Positions 19,805 through 28,840 are shown, numbered from the stretch's first letter. The stretch: 64,000 nt of DNA from Candidatus Heimdallarchaeota archaeon LC_3 (GCA_001940645.1 MDVS01000020.1:62001-126000), one strand, 5' to 3'. Made by a program: numbers and translations. The notes: generated from the sequence alone by a model not told the origin.

Positions 19805-21964
19805 TTATCTTACAACCATTTTAACATCTAAAGCAACAACGGTTCTATTGTTAGGTAATTTTTTCGAATCATTTTCGTATACAAAAAGAGGATTGATATC
19901 AATTTCAACTATTTCTTCTTGATCTAGCGCTAGTTGGCATATTCTAAGCAAAACATCTATTATGGCATCAATATCCGCCGGTTTTTCACCACGTACACCT
20001 GTTAACAAAGGATAAGATCTAAGTTCTTCAAGCATTGATCTTCCTTCAGCTATCGATATAGGTGCTACTCTGAAGGTTACATCTTTCATTATCTCGACAT
20101 ATATACCACCCAGGCCTACAGCTAACAGTACGCCTACTTGTGGATCTCTAGTCATTCCAATAAAGAACTCTTTAGCTTTTGGCAAATATTCAGTAATTAA
20201 AACGCCTTTTATATCCGCATTTGGTACTTTTGCTCTACTACTTAGTATTATTTCATCAAAATATTTAGAAACTTCTTCTTTTGTTTTAATATTAAGCTTC
20301 ACTCCACCTACATCTGTTTTATGCATAATATCTGGAGAAACTATCTTCATTACAATTGGATAACCAATTTTTTTTGCATGATCAATTGCTTCTTCTTTTA
20401 ATTGAGCTAGATCTTCTTTTGGAACCGGAATGCCATAAATATTCGCGATTTGTTTAGCTTCTTGTTCCGTTAAAGTTGTTCGAAAGTCGTTTTTTACTTT
20501 CTTAATAAGCTTCTTTACCTGATCTTGCTTCTTTTTAGTAATGTTTAGATTAAAAGGCTTATTCTCTTCGAGCCCTTGTTTTAATTGATTATATTTTGAT
20601 AAAACACCCATTGCGTGAACTGCTCTTTCAGGAAATGGATAGACAGGAACTCCATTGACCATCAAATGTTTACGTGCATCTTCAACGCTGTCTCCCCCTG
20701 AAAAACTGCATAACACAGGTTTTTCTTTATCTTTTACTAATTTTACAATTTTTGATGCAATTTCTGGAGGATTAGTCTGAGCTTGAGGAGATAGTAAAAC
20801 TATAATTCCTTCCATCTCGTTATCTTTAAGTAAGATTTTTAATGCATCGTAATAACGTTGAGGACTAGCATCTCCGATGAGGTCAATAGGATTTCTAAAG
20901 CTTGCAGTATCAGGGAGAACTCTCTTTAACTTTTCTATTGTAGTATCAGAAACTGAAGATAGCCTTAATCCAGCCTCATCAATTGCATCAGTAGCCATTA
21001 TCCCAAATCCCCCTGCATTGGTTACTATCACTATTTTGGGTGATAAAGAAGATGGTAATGGCATTAATGCGAGAGCTACAGCGTAATCGAATAATTCTTC
21101 TGTATCATAAGCTCTTAATACAGCGGATTGTTTGAATAACGCTTCATATGCAATATCCGATCCTGCTAATGAGCCGGTATGAGATGATGCCGCTTTAGCA
21201 CCGGCTGTAGTACGTCCTGATTTAATAATTACTATAGGTTTTGTTTCTGTTACTTCTCGTGCTACTCTCATAAATTCTTGGCCATTGCTTATTTCTTCTA
21301 AATATGCTAAAATTACTTTAGTATGGGGATCATTTTTCCAATATTCTAATAAATCAACTTCAGTAATTCCACAATTCTTGATTTTGTTTCCCAAAGAAAC
21401 AAAATATGAGAATCCCACTCCAACGCTTTTACTCCAATCAAGAGTCGCAGTACAAAATGCACCTGATTGAGAAAGAAATGCTATATTTCCTTTCAAGGCC
21501 GAAGATGCTGCAAAGGATGCATTGAGGTTATGCGAAGTAGAAATTAGTCCTAAAGTATTTGGACCAAGGATTTTCATTTTGTATTTGGTGGCAATATCAA
21601 TCATTTGGTTTTCAAGATCTAAACCTTCCTCACCAACTTCCCTAAATCCAGCTGTTATAATAATTACTGACTTTATATTTTTTTTTCCTGCTTCTTCAAG
21701 AATAGAAACGACAATATGTACTGGTACTGCTATAACTACTAGATCTATATTAACATCAATATTTGTTAAAGATTTATAACATTTCAATCCTTGAATCGAA
21801 TCAGCATATGGATTAACAGGATAAATTGAACCAGAATAATTATCTGATAGAATGTTATATACAATACTGTAACCAACAGATCCCTTTTTCCGAGAGGCTC
21901 CTACTATAGCTATGGATTGAGGTTGAAAAAATGCATCCAAAGACAAAGGGATTTTATCCTTCAA
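19805..21964 (-). CDS. acd: ADP-forming acetate/acyl-CoA ligase, fused alpha-beta chain
   Basis: Converts acyl-CoA + ADP + Pi to acid + CoA + ATP, the substrate-level ATP-forming step common in archaea. In order: a CoA-binding Rossmann domain (IAIVGASRKKGSVGYSIV; conserved GPNTLG), the CoA-ligase part with the phospho-histidine segment SSHTGSLAG (His about residue 262), then an ATP-grasp beta domain from about residue 490 (GIPVPKE, YPIVMKIVSPDIMHKTDVGG, split here by the family's usual spacing). Both subunits are in one 719-residue chain. It heads a pair with the DRTGG protein. The start is TTG 21964; no clear ribosome site is seen. Confidence 0.93.
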   Translation of the reverse strand: MKDKIPLSLDAFFQPQSIAIVGASRKKGSVGYSIVYNILSDNYSGSIYPVNPYADSIQGLKCYKSLTNIDVNIDLVVIAVPVHIVVSILEEAGKKNIKSVIIITAGFREVGEEGLDLENQMIDIATKYKMKILGPNTLGLISTSHNLNASFAASSALKGNIAFLSQSGAFCTATLDWSKSVGVGFSYFVSLGNKIKNCGITEVDLLEYWKNDPHTKVILAYLEEISNGQEFMRVAREVTETKPIVIIKSGRTTAGAKAASSHTGSLAGSDIAYEALFKQSAVLRAYDTEELFDYAVALALMPLPSSLSPKIVIVTNAGGFGIMATDAIDEAGLRLSSVSDTTIEKLKRVLPDTASFRNPIDLIGDASPQRYYDALKILLKDNEMEGIIVLLSPQAQTNPPEIASKIVKLVKDKEKPVLCSFSGGDSVEDARKHLMVNGVPVYPFPERAVHAMGVLSKYNQLKQGLEENKPFNLNITKKKQDQVKKLIKKVKNDFRTTLTEQEAKQIANIYGIPVPKEDLAQLKEEAIDHAKKIGYPIVMKIVSPDIMHKTDVGGVKLNIKTKEEVSKYFDEIILSSRAKVPNADIKGVLITEYLPKAKEFFIGMTRDPQVGVLLAVGLGGIYVEIMKDVTFRVAPISIAEGRSMLEELRSYPLLTGVRGEKPADIDAIIDVLLRICQLALDQEEIVEIDINPLFVYENDSKKLPNNRTVVALDVKMVVR

Positions 21965-22065
21965 ATTATTTTTCTGGTATAAATTTAAGTAAATTATTAA
22001 AATATCTATAAATTGATTATCAAATGGAAATGGAATTAAAAATTGTTAAGAGAATTTCATACTAG

Positions 22066-23985
22066 TTATCTAACCATATCATTTATTTCTTTTAAGATTA
22101 AATAATATTTCATAAACTGATCCTCAGTCATAGCTTTATCACTATTAATTGCTGTTTCAATTTCTAATAATTTCCTTGCAATGTTTTTCTTTGCAGCAAG
22201 AGGGAATTCTGATCTAAGAGCTTGTTCAGCTATATCTGCATTAAAAACAGGTAAATCATATCGTTTAGTTAATTCCCGTCTTAATTTCCGATAAATCAGA
22301 TCTAATCCCTTACCATAATTTTGATATTCTAATAACCACCGCATTTTGAAAGCGAAATACGATCTACCAGAATATTGTTCAACACGTGTCATTAATAACG
22401 GTGCTGCTGCCTTTCTACCTTTTGGAGCGTATCGACGTGCGAGACCTATAATCGTTATTGGTACGAAAGGAGCAATTAGTGGAAACATTGTCATGACATC
22501 TAAAAAGCGAAAAAAGAGCCCCAAATAGAGAATGGGATTTGTGTAAACATGAGCCAAATGTCCTTCATCAAAATAAATTGTAGAACCTTCACGGTCAGCA
22601 AGAACAAGAGAGAGAAGATTTTCAGCAAATAACCGGTTATCATATGCTGTAGGATCAAAACCATTCGAATCTGGAGTTGTACTAACATATTTATTAATAA
22701 ATATTGAAGGATCAGATATAAGATAGATTTGTGGAGCAGCAGCATCAAATCCCAAAGGTAACATGGCTGCTACTGGAAATTCGATATTTCCCCATTCGCT
22801 AGAATCTGGAGAAATTGTATTCACATTTTTTGCTTGAGTTACATTATGTTCTATCCACGATTCCTGTGAAGAATACAGTGCTGATAATCGAAAACTTGGA
22901 GTAAAAGCACTTAATAGATCACCCAATCCAGCTATTTCTGGCAATTCCAAGTCAAACTGCCCGAATGGAACCCATAGAGTTTCAAAATGAGAAACATTAT
23001 ATGCATCTCTCTCATCTGTAATAAGTTCTTGAGTAATTGGGTCAAATGTCGCTAAAGCAAACCATTCTTCGTAACTAATAACATCCCCTTCACTATTAGT
23101 AAAATTAGTTGGGTATTTTACTTTCATTGATAATATTGCGGCATAATTTGCTACTACATTACTGACTCCTTCGGTCCAATCAGTAATCCATGGAGCTACA
23201 ATAATTCCAGATGCAGCATCTGATTTTGGTGGTTTCAATATAGGTTGAACAGGAGAATCAACAAAATTCTTTGTATCGATTAAAACACTTTTATTGATGC
23301 TAATAGCAACAATTGATTTGAGAATGTCGAATCCCGAAGAAGCTAATGCACTAGGATCTAGTTCTTGAGCTGAATGCGCGATGGAATATTCAGGACGAAT
23401 CATAGACCAGAGTCGTTTACCCGTTGGATGGGAAGGTTGAAGATATGGGAGCAACGGATCGAACTCGGGAGGTAAATCAAAATTTACGTTTGCAATAAAA
23501 CCAGGATTATTATTTGATGTGTAACTAGCAGTTCCTACTCCTCCTCCTAAACCCATAGGATCAACGTCAGCACTAGATATTGCTTGTAAAATAAGACTAA
23601 AATAATATAAAATGTCGTTGGCAGTTCCAAAATCATCAGCTATGATTATCCGTCCTCCTTTAAGGAAGTAAAGCATAATAGCTATTGCTTCAGTTGGATC
23701 ATAAGACACTTTTGGTCCCATAATAATTAATGTACCAGAATTTGCTCCTCCAGTAGAATTCAATCTATTTAATGCATTAGTTGAACCGATAATTGTTTCT
23801 ACACTAGTAGATGGATGGTTTTCATTAATTAAATCTTTAAATTCTGTTAAACCATCCCATCCTTCATTATAAATAGAAAATGGGGATGAGTTAAACTCCT
23901 GAGGAATTAATGCGAGAAAAAAGGGCAGCGTTAGGACGATGAAGAGAATGACATAGATGAAAGAGCCACGTGGTATCGAAGCCAT
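22066..23985 (-). CDS. DUF4350-like membrane protein
   Basis: A 639-residue protein with an N-terminal membrane segment (about residues 9-26), a large extracytoplasmic domain and a second membrane region near residues 490-520 (MFPLIAPFVPITIIGL). The start of the extracytoplasmic domain (GWDGLTEFKDLI, then GTLIIMGP and LKGGRIIIADDFG) matches DUF4350, a domain found with MoxR/DUF58/DUF4129 clusters. YFDEGHLAHVYTNPI precedes the second membrane region. A basic helical cytoplasmic tail follows. It is on the same strand as the MoxR-DUF58 group about 3.6 kb away, separated by acd and the DRTGG gene. ATG 23985. Confidence 0.75.
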   Translation of the reverse strand: MASIPRGSFIYVILFIVLTLPFFLALIPQEFNSSPFSIYNEGWDGLTEFKDLINENHPSTSVETIIGSTNALNRLNSTGGANSGTLIIMGPKVSYDPTEAIAIMLYFLKGGRIIIADDFGTANDILYYFSLILQAISSADVDPMGLGGGVGTASYTSNNNPGFIANVNFDLPPEFDPLLPYLQPSHPTGKRLWSMIRPEYSIAHSAQELDPSALASSGFDILKSIVAISINKSVLIDTKNFVDSPVQPILKPPKSDAASGIIVAPWITDWTEGVSNVVANYAAILSMKVKYPTNFTNSEGDVISYEEWFALATFDPITQELITDERDAYNVSHFETLWVPFGQFDLELPEIAGLGDLLSAFTPSFRLSALYSSQESWIEHNVTQAKNVNTISPDSSEWGNIEFPVAAMLPLGFDAAAPQIYLISDPSIFINKYVSTTPDSNGFDPTAYDNRLFAENLLSLVLADREGSTIYFDEGHLAHVYTNPILYLGLFFRFLDVMTMFPLIAPFVPITIIGLARRYAPKGRKAAAPLLMTRVEQYSGRSYFAFKMRWLLEYQNYGKGLDLIYRKLRRELTKRYDLPVFNADIAEQALRSEFPLAAKKNIARKLLEIETAINSDKAMTEDQFMKYYLILKEINDMVR

Positions 23986-24076
23986 ATTTTACCAAACCAG
24001 AAATAACAAATAATAAAACCCATTTAAGTATTTAAGGGACTAGATTCATTAATAATTTTATACTATAAGAAAGTAA

Positions 24077-24610
24077 TTAATCATCTTCTTTCAAATTCGC
24101 ACGGATTTTCTTGAATGCTTCTTTAAGTTCATTTTGAAGCTGTGCTTTTACCATTAATGGATTACCAGATGAACCACCACCGGGAGATCTGGGAGCACCT
24201 GGGGCTCCAGAAGATGGGGGAGGTCCGATTCCACCTCCTCCTGCACTGGCTGGAGGACTTAACCCGGGTAAAGGAGGTAAACCACCTGCACTGGCTGGGG
24301 GTGAAGGTAAACCACCTGCACTGGCTGGGGGTGAAGGTAAACCAGGAGCAGATGAAGGGGCAGCAAGACCAGGGGATGGGGCTGCGGATGCAGGGGCCTT
24401 TGCCATATTGTTCATATTTGATTCCAATGAATTAATTTTGGTTTCAAATCTTGTTACTTTTTCGTCTAATTGGTCAATAATAGTTGCTAATTGTGTAAAC
24501 ATTTTTTCAGAAAAATTGAATAATTGGCTTAAAATTACTTCTAAGTTTGCCATTTTAGACGTTTCTGTTTTACCTGAAGAAAAAAAATCATCGAAAGAAT
24601 CAAAACTCAT
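24077..24610 (-). CDS. Coiled-coil, proline-rich protein (actin-regulator-like layout)
   Basis: A 177-residue cytosolic protein in three parts. Residues about 20-68 form a clean heptad coiled coil (FSEKMFTQLATIIDQLDEK, then FETKINSLESNMNNM). Residues about 70-150 are Pro/Gly/Ser/Ala with repeated LPSPPASAGG and PPLPGLSPP. The last 25 residues are a charged helix ending LKEAFKKIRANLKEDD. This order of coiled coil, polyproline and short amphipathic/acidic end recalls WASH/WAVE-type subunits (WASHC3, BRK1) and VASP-like proteins. Asgard archaea encode actin and profilin, and profilins bind polyproline. The resemblance is of layout only, and an unrelated scaffold is possible. The gene ends 91 bases upstream of the DUF4350 gene. 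Confidence 0.6.
   Translation of the reverse strand: MSFDSFDDFFSSGKTETSKMANLEVILSQLFNFSEKMFTQLATIIDQLDEKVTRFETKINSLESNMNNMAKAPASAAPSPGLAAPSSAPGLPSPPASAGGLPSPPASAGGLPPLPGLSPPASAGGGGIGPPPSSGAPGAPRSPGGGSSGNPLMVKAQLQNELKEAFKKIRANLKEDD
24281..24340 (-). repeat. Two perfect 30-bp tandem repeats in the polyproline coding region
   Basis: Bases 24281-24310 and 24311-24340 are identical and in frame, each encoding the ten residues of one GLPSPPASAG register. A diverged third copy lies at about 24236-24280. The GC content here is far above the surrounding DNA because of the Pro and Gly codons. Confidence 0.9.
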
Positions 24611-24885
24611 AACTCAAAACTCTAATAATTTAATTATAATATTAATAGTTTTATGCAATTTAGAATCTAAATCACATGTTGTATTACATCTGAGATACCT
24701 TTTACTCATACTTTTTAAGAATGTATTGGTTATATTCCAGTTAAATTCATCCAATTTTAATTATTTCATTTGATAACAAATTAATAAGTATTAATTAAAA
24801 AAATAATAATAATTAAATTTGTAATAATACTTTACTTATAATCATGTAAATAAGTAAAATTTCCAAATAAGAAATTATACCGTTA

Positions 24886-25734
24886 TTATCTTTGAATACG
24901 TAACTTTTCAGCTATTCTTATTGCATCCCGTGTTGCGCGTACATCATGTGTTCGTATGATATTAGCACCGTTTACAACTGCTACCGCTGTTGCTGATATC
25001 GACCCATACAGTCTTTCTTCTGGAGGAAGTGAAAGAACAGCACCAATAAATGATTTTCTTGAAATAGAAACCAGTATCGGAAGAGGTTTGACTCTTATCT
25101 CAGATAATCTTCGTATTATCTCAAAATCATTTTCGGGTAAGCGGGTAGATACCCATCCTCCTATTCCAGGATCAAGTATTATTTTATTAATATCAACACC
25201 CTGATCTTCAGCGTGTGAAATTGACATCAATAATGATTTCTTTATATCTTCTATTAGAAACATATCACCGGGTTTTTCTTTTGTTGACATTATTACAGAT
25301 CCAGCGTCATAGGTTGCTATTATTCTAGCCATTTTTGGATCTTTAAATCCAGATATGTCATTAATTATGTGAGCTCCATTTTCCAATCCATAATTAGCTA
25401 CTTCTGCTGATTGGGTATCTATTGATATAAGAATATCAGTATTTAATTCAGAAACTGCTTTTAAGGGTATTTTCAATCTTTTAATTTCTTCTTTTATTGA
25501 AATATAATTTGGATTGCCATAAATATTCAGTGGAGCTGTAGATTTTGGTCCAAAATCGAGAATTTCTGCACCTTCATTAATAAAATGTGATATTCTGGAT
25601 TTTACTGATTCAAGTGATTGGACAATACTATGTTTATAAAATGATTCTGGTGAAAGGTTTAGAACACCCATTATTTTTACAGAATAGTGAGTACTAACTT
25701 CTTGTTTAAAAAAAACGTCTACCAATTTATTCAT
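24886..25734 (-). CDS. folP: Dihydropteroate synthase family protein
   Basis: A 282-residue TIM-barrel pterin-binding protein. DHPS motifs in order: IMGVLNLSPESFYK, EGAEILDFGPKSTAP, ISIDTQSAEVA, HIINDISGFKD, LDPGIGGW, VSISRKSFIG and RTHDVRATRDAI. The second motif carries FGPKSTAP in place of bacterial IGGESTRP, a change expected of archaeal homologues with altered substrates. The reaction would join a hydroxymethylpterin diphosphate to p-aminobenzoate or a related arylamine. It starts 3 bases after the CofE-like gene, forming a tight two-gene operon. ATG 25734. Confidence 0.88.
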   Translation of the reverse strand: MNKLVDVFFKQEVSTHYSVKIMGVLNLSPESFYKHSIVQSLESVKSRISHFINEGAEILDFGPKSTAPLNIYGNPNYISIKEEIKRLKIPLKAVSELNTDILISIDTQSAEVANYGLENGAHIINDISGFKDPKMARIIATYDAGSVIMSTKEKPGDMFLIEDIKKSLLMSISHAEDQGVDINKIILDPGIGGWVSTRLPENDFEIIRRLSEIRVKPLPILVSISRKSFIGAVLSLPPEERLYGSISATAVAVVNGANIIRTHDVRATRDAIRIAEKLRIQR

Positions 25735-25737
25735 ATT

Positions 25738-26535
25738 TTATTCATCTGATTTGCTATATAATGGAGTACTTGTAAAATTTTTAAAATATAGACATTCTGT
25801 AAAAGCAATCTTCATATTGATATCAGTTTTAAAGTCATTTTGCCATTCGTTTAGTGGTAATCCCCTTATAATAGCAAAAGGAGTACGCTGATTACTTTCA
25901 CCCATAACAAGGTTAGCAGTTGTAGCTAAATTATCTGCAATTGCTCTTGTAGTTATTGTCATTTTGTTTCCTAGTAAATCTATAGATCCTCGATCATCTA
26001 AAACAGCAGGAAAATCTTTTGAATAACCCAAACATAATCCAGTAGTTCCTCTTCGCAAAGGACGTGTTGCACTATCAACTATTATAATTGAAACATCAAC
26101 ACTGTATTTGTTTTGAATCTTCTGCTTGAAAAAATCCGCGTATTCATTAGGATTAGTTGGTAATAATATGGCAGTACCTTTAGAAGTATTTGATTGATCA
26201 ATTCCCGCATTGGCTTGTAATAAACCATCTCGTAAAGTTAAAAGGGCACCGTTAACTCCCCCATAAATAATATCAGATTCACGAATAACTAGACTAATAA
26301 ATCGAGGGTCAAGATTTGTTAATTTTGCAAAATCTTTCGAGTTAGAATGAATAGGAATCGAGGAAAGATCAATAACTAAATTTTGTTCTAATGCAATTAT
26401 TTTACTTGAAATAGCAATGACATCATTGTGTTCTAATTTAAGACCTTTTTCTTCTAAACATTCGCAAAAAACATCAAATATATTTTCTTTTACTTTAATG
26501 AATTTTGTTTTTATACCTATCAATTCAAATTTCAT
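25738..26535 (-). CDS. CofE-family ligase paralogue paired with DHPS (FolC2-like candidate)
   Basis: A 265-residue member of the coenzyme F420-0:L-glutamate ligase family (COG1478). It keeps the family motifs: DVIAISSKIIALEQ, ANAGIDQSN, IIVDSATRPLRRGTTG, DLLGNKM and AIADNLATTANLVMGE. A separate, canonical cofE lies at 36819-37565, so this copy need not make F420. Because it overlaps in operon terms with dihydropteroate synthase (3-base gap), a better guess is glutamylation of a folate- or methanopterin-type product, as reported for the CofE homologue FolC2 in Chlamydia. The promoter-like TATA element at 26569-26578 is 34 bases upstream of the ATG at 26535. Confidence 0.8.
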   Translation of the reverse strand: MKFELIGIKTKFIKVKENIFDVFCECLEEKGLKLEHNDVIAISSKIIALEQNLVIDLSSIPIHSNSKDFAKLTNLDPRFISLVIRESDIIYGGVNGALLTLRDGLLQANAGIDQSNTSKGTAILLPTNPNEYADFFKQKIQNKYSVDVSIIIVDSATRPLRRGTTGLCLGYSKDFPAVLDDRGSIDLLGNKMTITTRAIADNLATTANLVMGESNQRTPFAIIRGLPLNEWQNDFKTDINMKIAFTECLYFKNFTSTPLYSKSDE

Positions 26536-26568
26536 GAACTACCATTCCTACATTTTACTATAAAAAAA

Positions 26569-26578
26569 ATTTATATAT
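26569..26578 (-). promoter_or_regulatory. TATA box for the CofE-like/folP operon
   Basis: On the minus strand the sequence reads ATATATAAAT, a good archaeal TATA element, 34 bases upstream of the ATG at 26535. Transcription starting about 25 bases downstream would give a short leader of about 10-15 bases, normal for archaea. Confidence 0.5.
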
Positions 26579-26735
26579 CATTCAAAAGAAATTATTGTTA
26601 GAACCTTTTAATGGGTCTATTTGCGAATTTTTATTTGCAAAAATAAGGTTAAATTCTAGGAAGTACAAGAAGATTTTAAGCAGATTATAAATTAAATTAA
26701 TTTAAATATTGAAAATAAAATAACTATTTTTTGTG

Positions 26736-27485
26736 ATGCAAATGAGTTCAGATTTTCGAGAAGAGCCATGTAGATTCGGTATACCAATTTTAGACCAAAC
26801 ATTAGGCGGTGGTTTATCACGTGGAGCAACAATTTTACTTGAAGATGAGGTAGGAGTTGATTCAAAACCAATACTAATAAATTTTCTTGCAGAAGGATTA
26901 ACATTGGGTGAGTATGGTTATATATTGAGTACAGAACACCTCTATGATACCTATAGACAATTATTAATTCCCTTTGGCGTAGATGAAATAGTTGTTGAAA
27001 CAAAAAGATTAGTATTTCTGGATGGTTTTTCACAGCCTTTTGGGTCCGACAAACCTGGTGTAGTAAGCAGTAGAGGCCCACAAAATATGATAAGAGACAT
27101 TTTTTCATCAAGAGCTGTGGTTGATCAGATTCGCCAATCGTTACTACATGTCAGAGAACGCAATATTCGTGGAGTGTTTGATTCTCTTTCATCAGTTATT
27201 TTGGTTTCAGAAAACTACAAAGCGCCAATCTCGTTATTATCTCAAATAATTGCGAATAACAAAGCCAATCAGCACAATAATATCTTCACAATACATGCAG
27301 ACGTACACGAGCAGTATATCATTAAAGCATTGGAACATTATGCAGATGGAGTGCTAAAATTAACTTGTAATAATGAGGGACAGCCAATTCTACGTATTGT
27401 GAAAGCCGAGGGAATATCCAAGATTGAAACAAGTGAATTTCTCTACCTTCCCGAACCTGGGAAAATTGTCTTAGAGCCAATGTAA
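26736..27485 (+). CDS. KaiC/RadA-like RecA-fold protein with degenerate P-loop
   Basis: A 249-residue RecA-like protein of the KaiC type: FGIPILDQTLGGGLSRGATILLE is split by the usual glycine turn, a Walker-B-like strand reads GVFDSLSSVILVSE, and a C-terminal part has HADVHEQYIIKALEHYADG as in archaeal KaiC-like ATPases. The Walker A position reads EDEVGVDSKP, lacking the canonical G-x4-GK[TS] pattern, so ATP binding may be weak or lost. Family members sense ATP or act in signalling. It has no same-strand partner upstream and is followed by a small zinc-binding protein. ATG 26736; ATG 26742, after GTGAT, is possible. Confidence 0.78.
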   Translation: MQMSSDFREEPCRFGIPILDQTLGGGLSRGATILLEDEVGVDSKPILINFLAEGLTLGEYGYILSTEHLYDTYRQLLIPFGVDEIVVETKRLVFLDGFSQPFGSDKPGVVSSRGPQNMIRDIFSSRAVVDQIRQSLLHVRERNIRGVFDSLSSVILVSENYKAPISLLSQIIANNKANQHNNIFTIHADVHEQYIIKALEHYADGVLKLTCNNEGQPILRIVKAEGISKIETSEFLYLPEPGKIVLEPM

Positions 27486-27529
27486 CTGGATTTATTCTCA
27501 TTAAAATTCCCCTTTTTTAAGTGATTTTG

Positions 27530-27739
27530 ATGCCTACTTGTCAAATAGAATCATGTACTAATGAATCAAACCGAACAATGGGAAAATCGAGAATTACAGA
27601 AGCTTTGAAAGAAGAAAAGCTAGAGCTAAGTGTAAGATCCAAAGTTACAAAAATTAAAATTTGTAAAGAACATTACAGAAGAATAAAAAAGCATATTAAG
27701 AAAAAAGATAAAATTGAGAGACTTAGATGGGGTATTTAA
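27530..27739 (+). CDS. Small basic zinc-finger-like protein
   Basis: A 69-residue, Lys-rich protein. A CQIESC pair near the N-terminus and CKEHYRR near residue 46 give a likely C-x4-C ... C-x2-H zinc site. The C-terminus is strongly basic (KKHIKKKDKIERLRW), which suggests nucleic-acid or ribosome binding. The frame opens at GTG 27521, but that GTGAT matches the ribosome site for ATG 27530, which is taken as the start. It follows the KaiC-like gene by 44 bases and converges with the next gene, whose stop is one base away. Confidence 0.6.
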   Translation: MPTCQIESCTNESNRTMGKSRITEALKEEKLELSVRSKVTKIKICKEHYRRIKKHIKKKDKIERLRWGI

Positions 27740-27740
27740 T

Positions 27741-28136
27741 CTATTTATTATAATTTTTTTGTTCTTGTCCACAAATGGAACAAAATCTAACTCCAAATTG
27801 GACATATTCTTTGCAAAAATGACATTTAACCCCACTTTTTTCTGAAATCGGATTTCCTAAATTGACTCTATCCTCTTGATCTCTATTTATATCAATGTTT
27901 AAGGTTTCTTCTCTAATCTTCCTCAAAGATTCATCCCTTACGTCCTCTGGAATATTGTAATATTCTTTTTTATCCATTTCAAATACCATGATACCATTGT
28001 AGTTACAGTGTGGACAATATCGCTTAGGAGGTGTAGCCCAGATTGAAGTGATTTCACTTACCATTTTCAAATCTGGTTTCAGACATACTGGACATAATAC
28101 AATAGTATTAAAGACGTCTCCTGTTTCAGAACTCAT
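27741..28136 (-). CDS. Protein with two zinc ribbons
   Basis: A 131-residue protein with two zinc-ribbon units. The first spans about residues 15-42 (CPVC ... CPHCNYNG) and the second about 106-124 (CHFCKEY ... CSICGQ). The middle is a charged linker. Such small multi-ribbon proteins are common in archaea and usually bind nucleic acid or partner proteins; nothing more specific is seen. ATG 28136. Confidence 0.7.
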   Translation of the reverse strand: MSSETGDVFNTIVLCPVCLKPDLKMVSEITSIWATPPKRYCPHCNYNGIMVFEMDKKEYYNIPEDVRDESLRKIREETLNIDINRDQEDRVNLGNPISEKSGVKCHFCKEYVQFGVRFCSICGQEQKNYNK

Positions 28137-28322
28137 AATTCAACCTATTCTATAGTTTTTGTAATTAATCTCAAAATATAATATTGACATCAAAAATTTC
28201 TCATTATGTATATTTTGTATTTAACTTCTTTACTTTTCTGAAAGAGAAAATTTTTAAAAAAAAATAAAATATTATAGATCAAATTGCAAAAAATGATCAA
28301 TTTCAACTAGGACCAAAAAACA

Positions 28323-28814
28323 ATGAGTATTTATCAAAATATTTCACTTAAATTAAATAAATTCGATGGAGATCAAGTTAAAGATTTAATTTCAAATATT
28401 AACAATCCAGTAACGTTAGCTTATCTTTCAAAATTTAAGAACAACCCCATTACAGTGCCCATATGGATATATACTTATAACAATAAATTTTATATTTTTA
28501 CAGGAAAAAAATCTAGAAAAGTACAATCAATTGAATTCGGAAATGTTGACATTTCCTTATTAATAATTAATAGAAAATTTTATCCCCATCCAGAATCGGA
28601 TACCATTCCCTATATTGGAATAAACGGTGTTGCAAAAATTGCTTATTATAAGGAAAATCCTAACTTATTAATAATTTATCAAAAGATACTACTGAAATAT
28701 GATGAAAATCTTTCTCAAGGCTGGATAAAAGAACTGTACGAAAAAATTGAAAATAACCCAAGTGATGTTTGGTTGATTGAAATTAACCCTACCTCATTTT
28801 ATTCATCTCTATGA
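28323..28814 (+). CDS. Pyridoxamine-phosphate-oxidase-like flavin split-barrel protein
   Basis: A 163-residue protein with the split-barrel pattern: LAYLSKFKNNPITVPIW split across strands 1-2, FYIFTGKKSRKVQSIEF, DISLLIINRKF, and YIGINGVAKIAYY, followed by a helix and the end strand DVWLIEINP. In this family these segments bind FMN, F420 or heme. F420 is plausible because cofE is encoded nearby, but the substrate cannot be read from the sequence. Single gene between two minus-strand genes. ATG 28323. Confidence 0.75.
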   Translation: MSIYQNISLKLNKFDGDQVKDLISNINNPVTLAYLSKFKNNPITVPIWIYTYNNKFYIFTGKKSRKVQSIEFGNVDISLLIINRKFYPHPESDTIPYIGINGVAKIAYYKENPNLLIIYQKILLKYDENLSQGWIKELYEKIENNPSDVWLIEINPTSFYSSL

Positions 28815-28840
28815 GATAAATAGAAAGATCTTCTTAATCA

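Noticed and set aside
24142..24435. 97-codon plus-strand frame opposite the polyproline gene
   Set aside because: It reads the complement of Pro/Gly codons and has no start context; the minus-strand gene has a coherent coiled-coil and tail.
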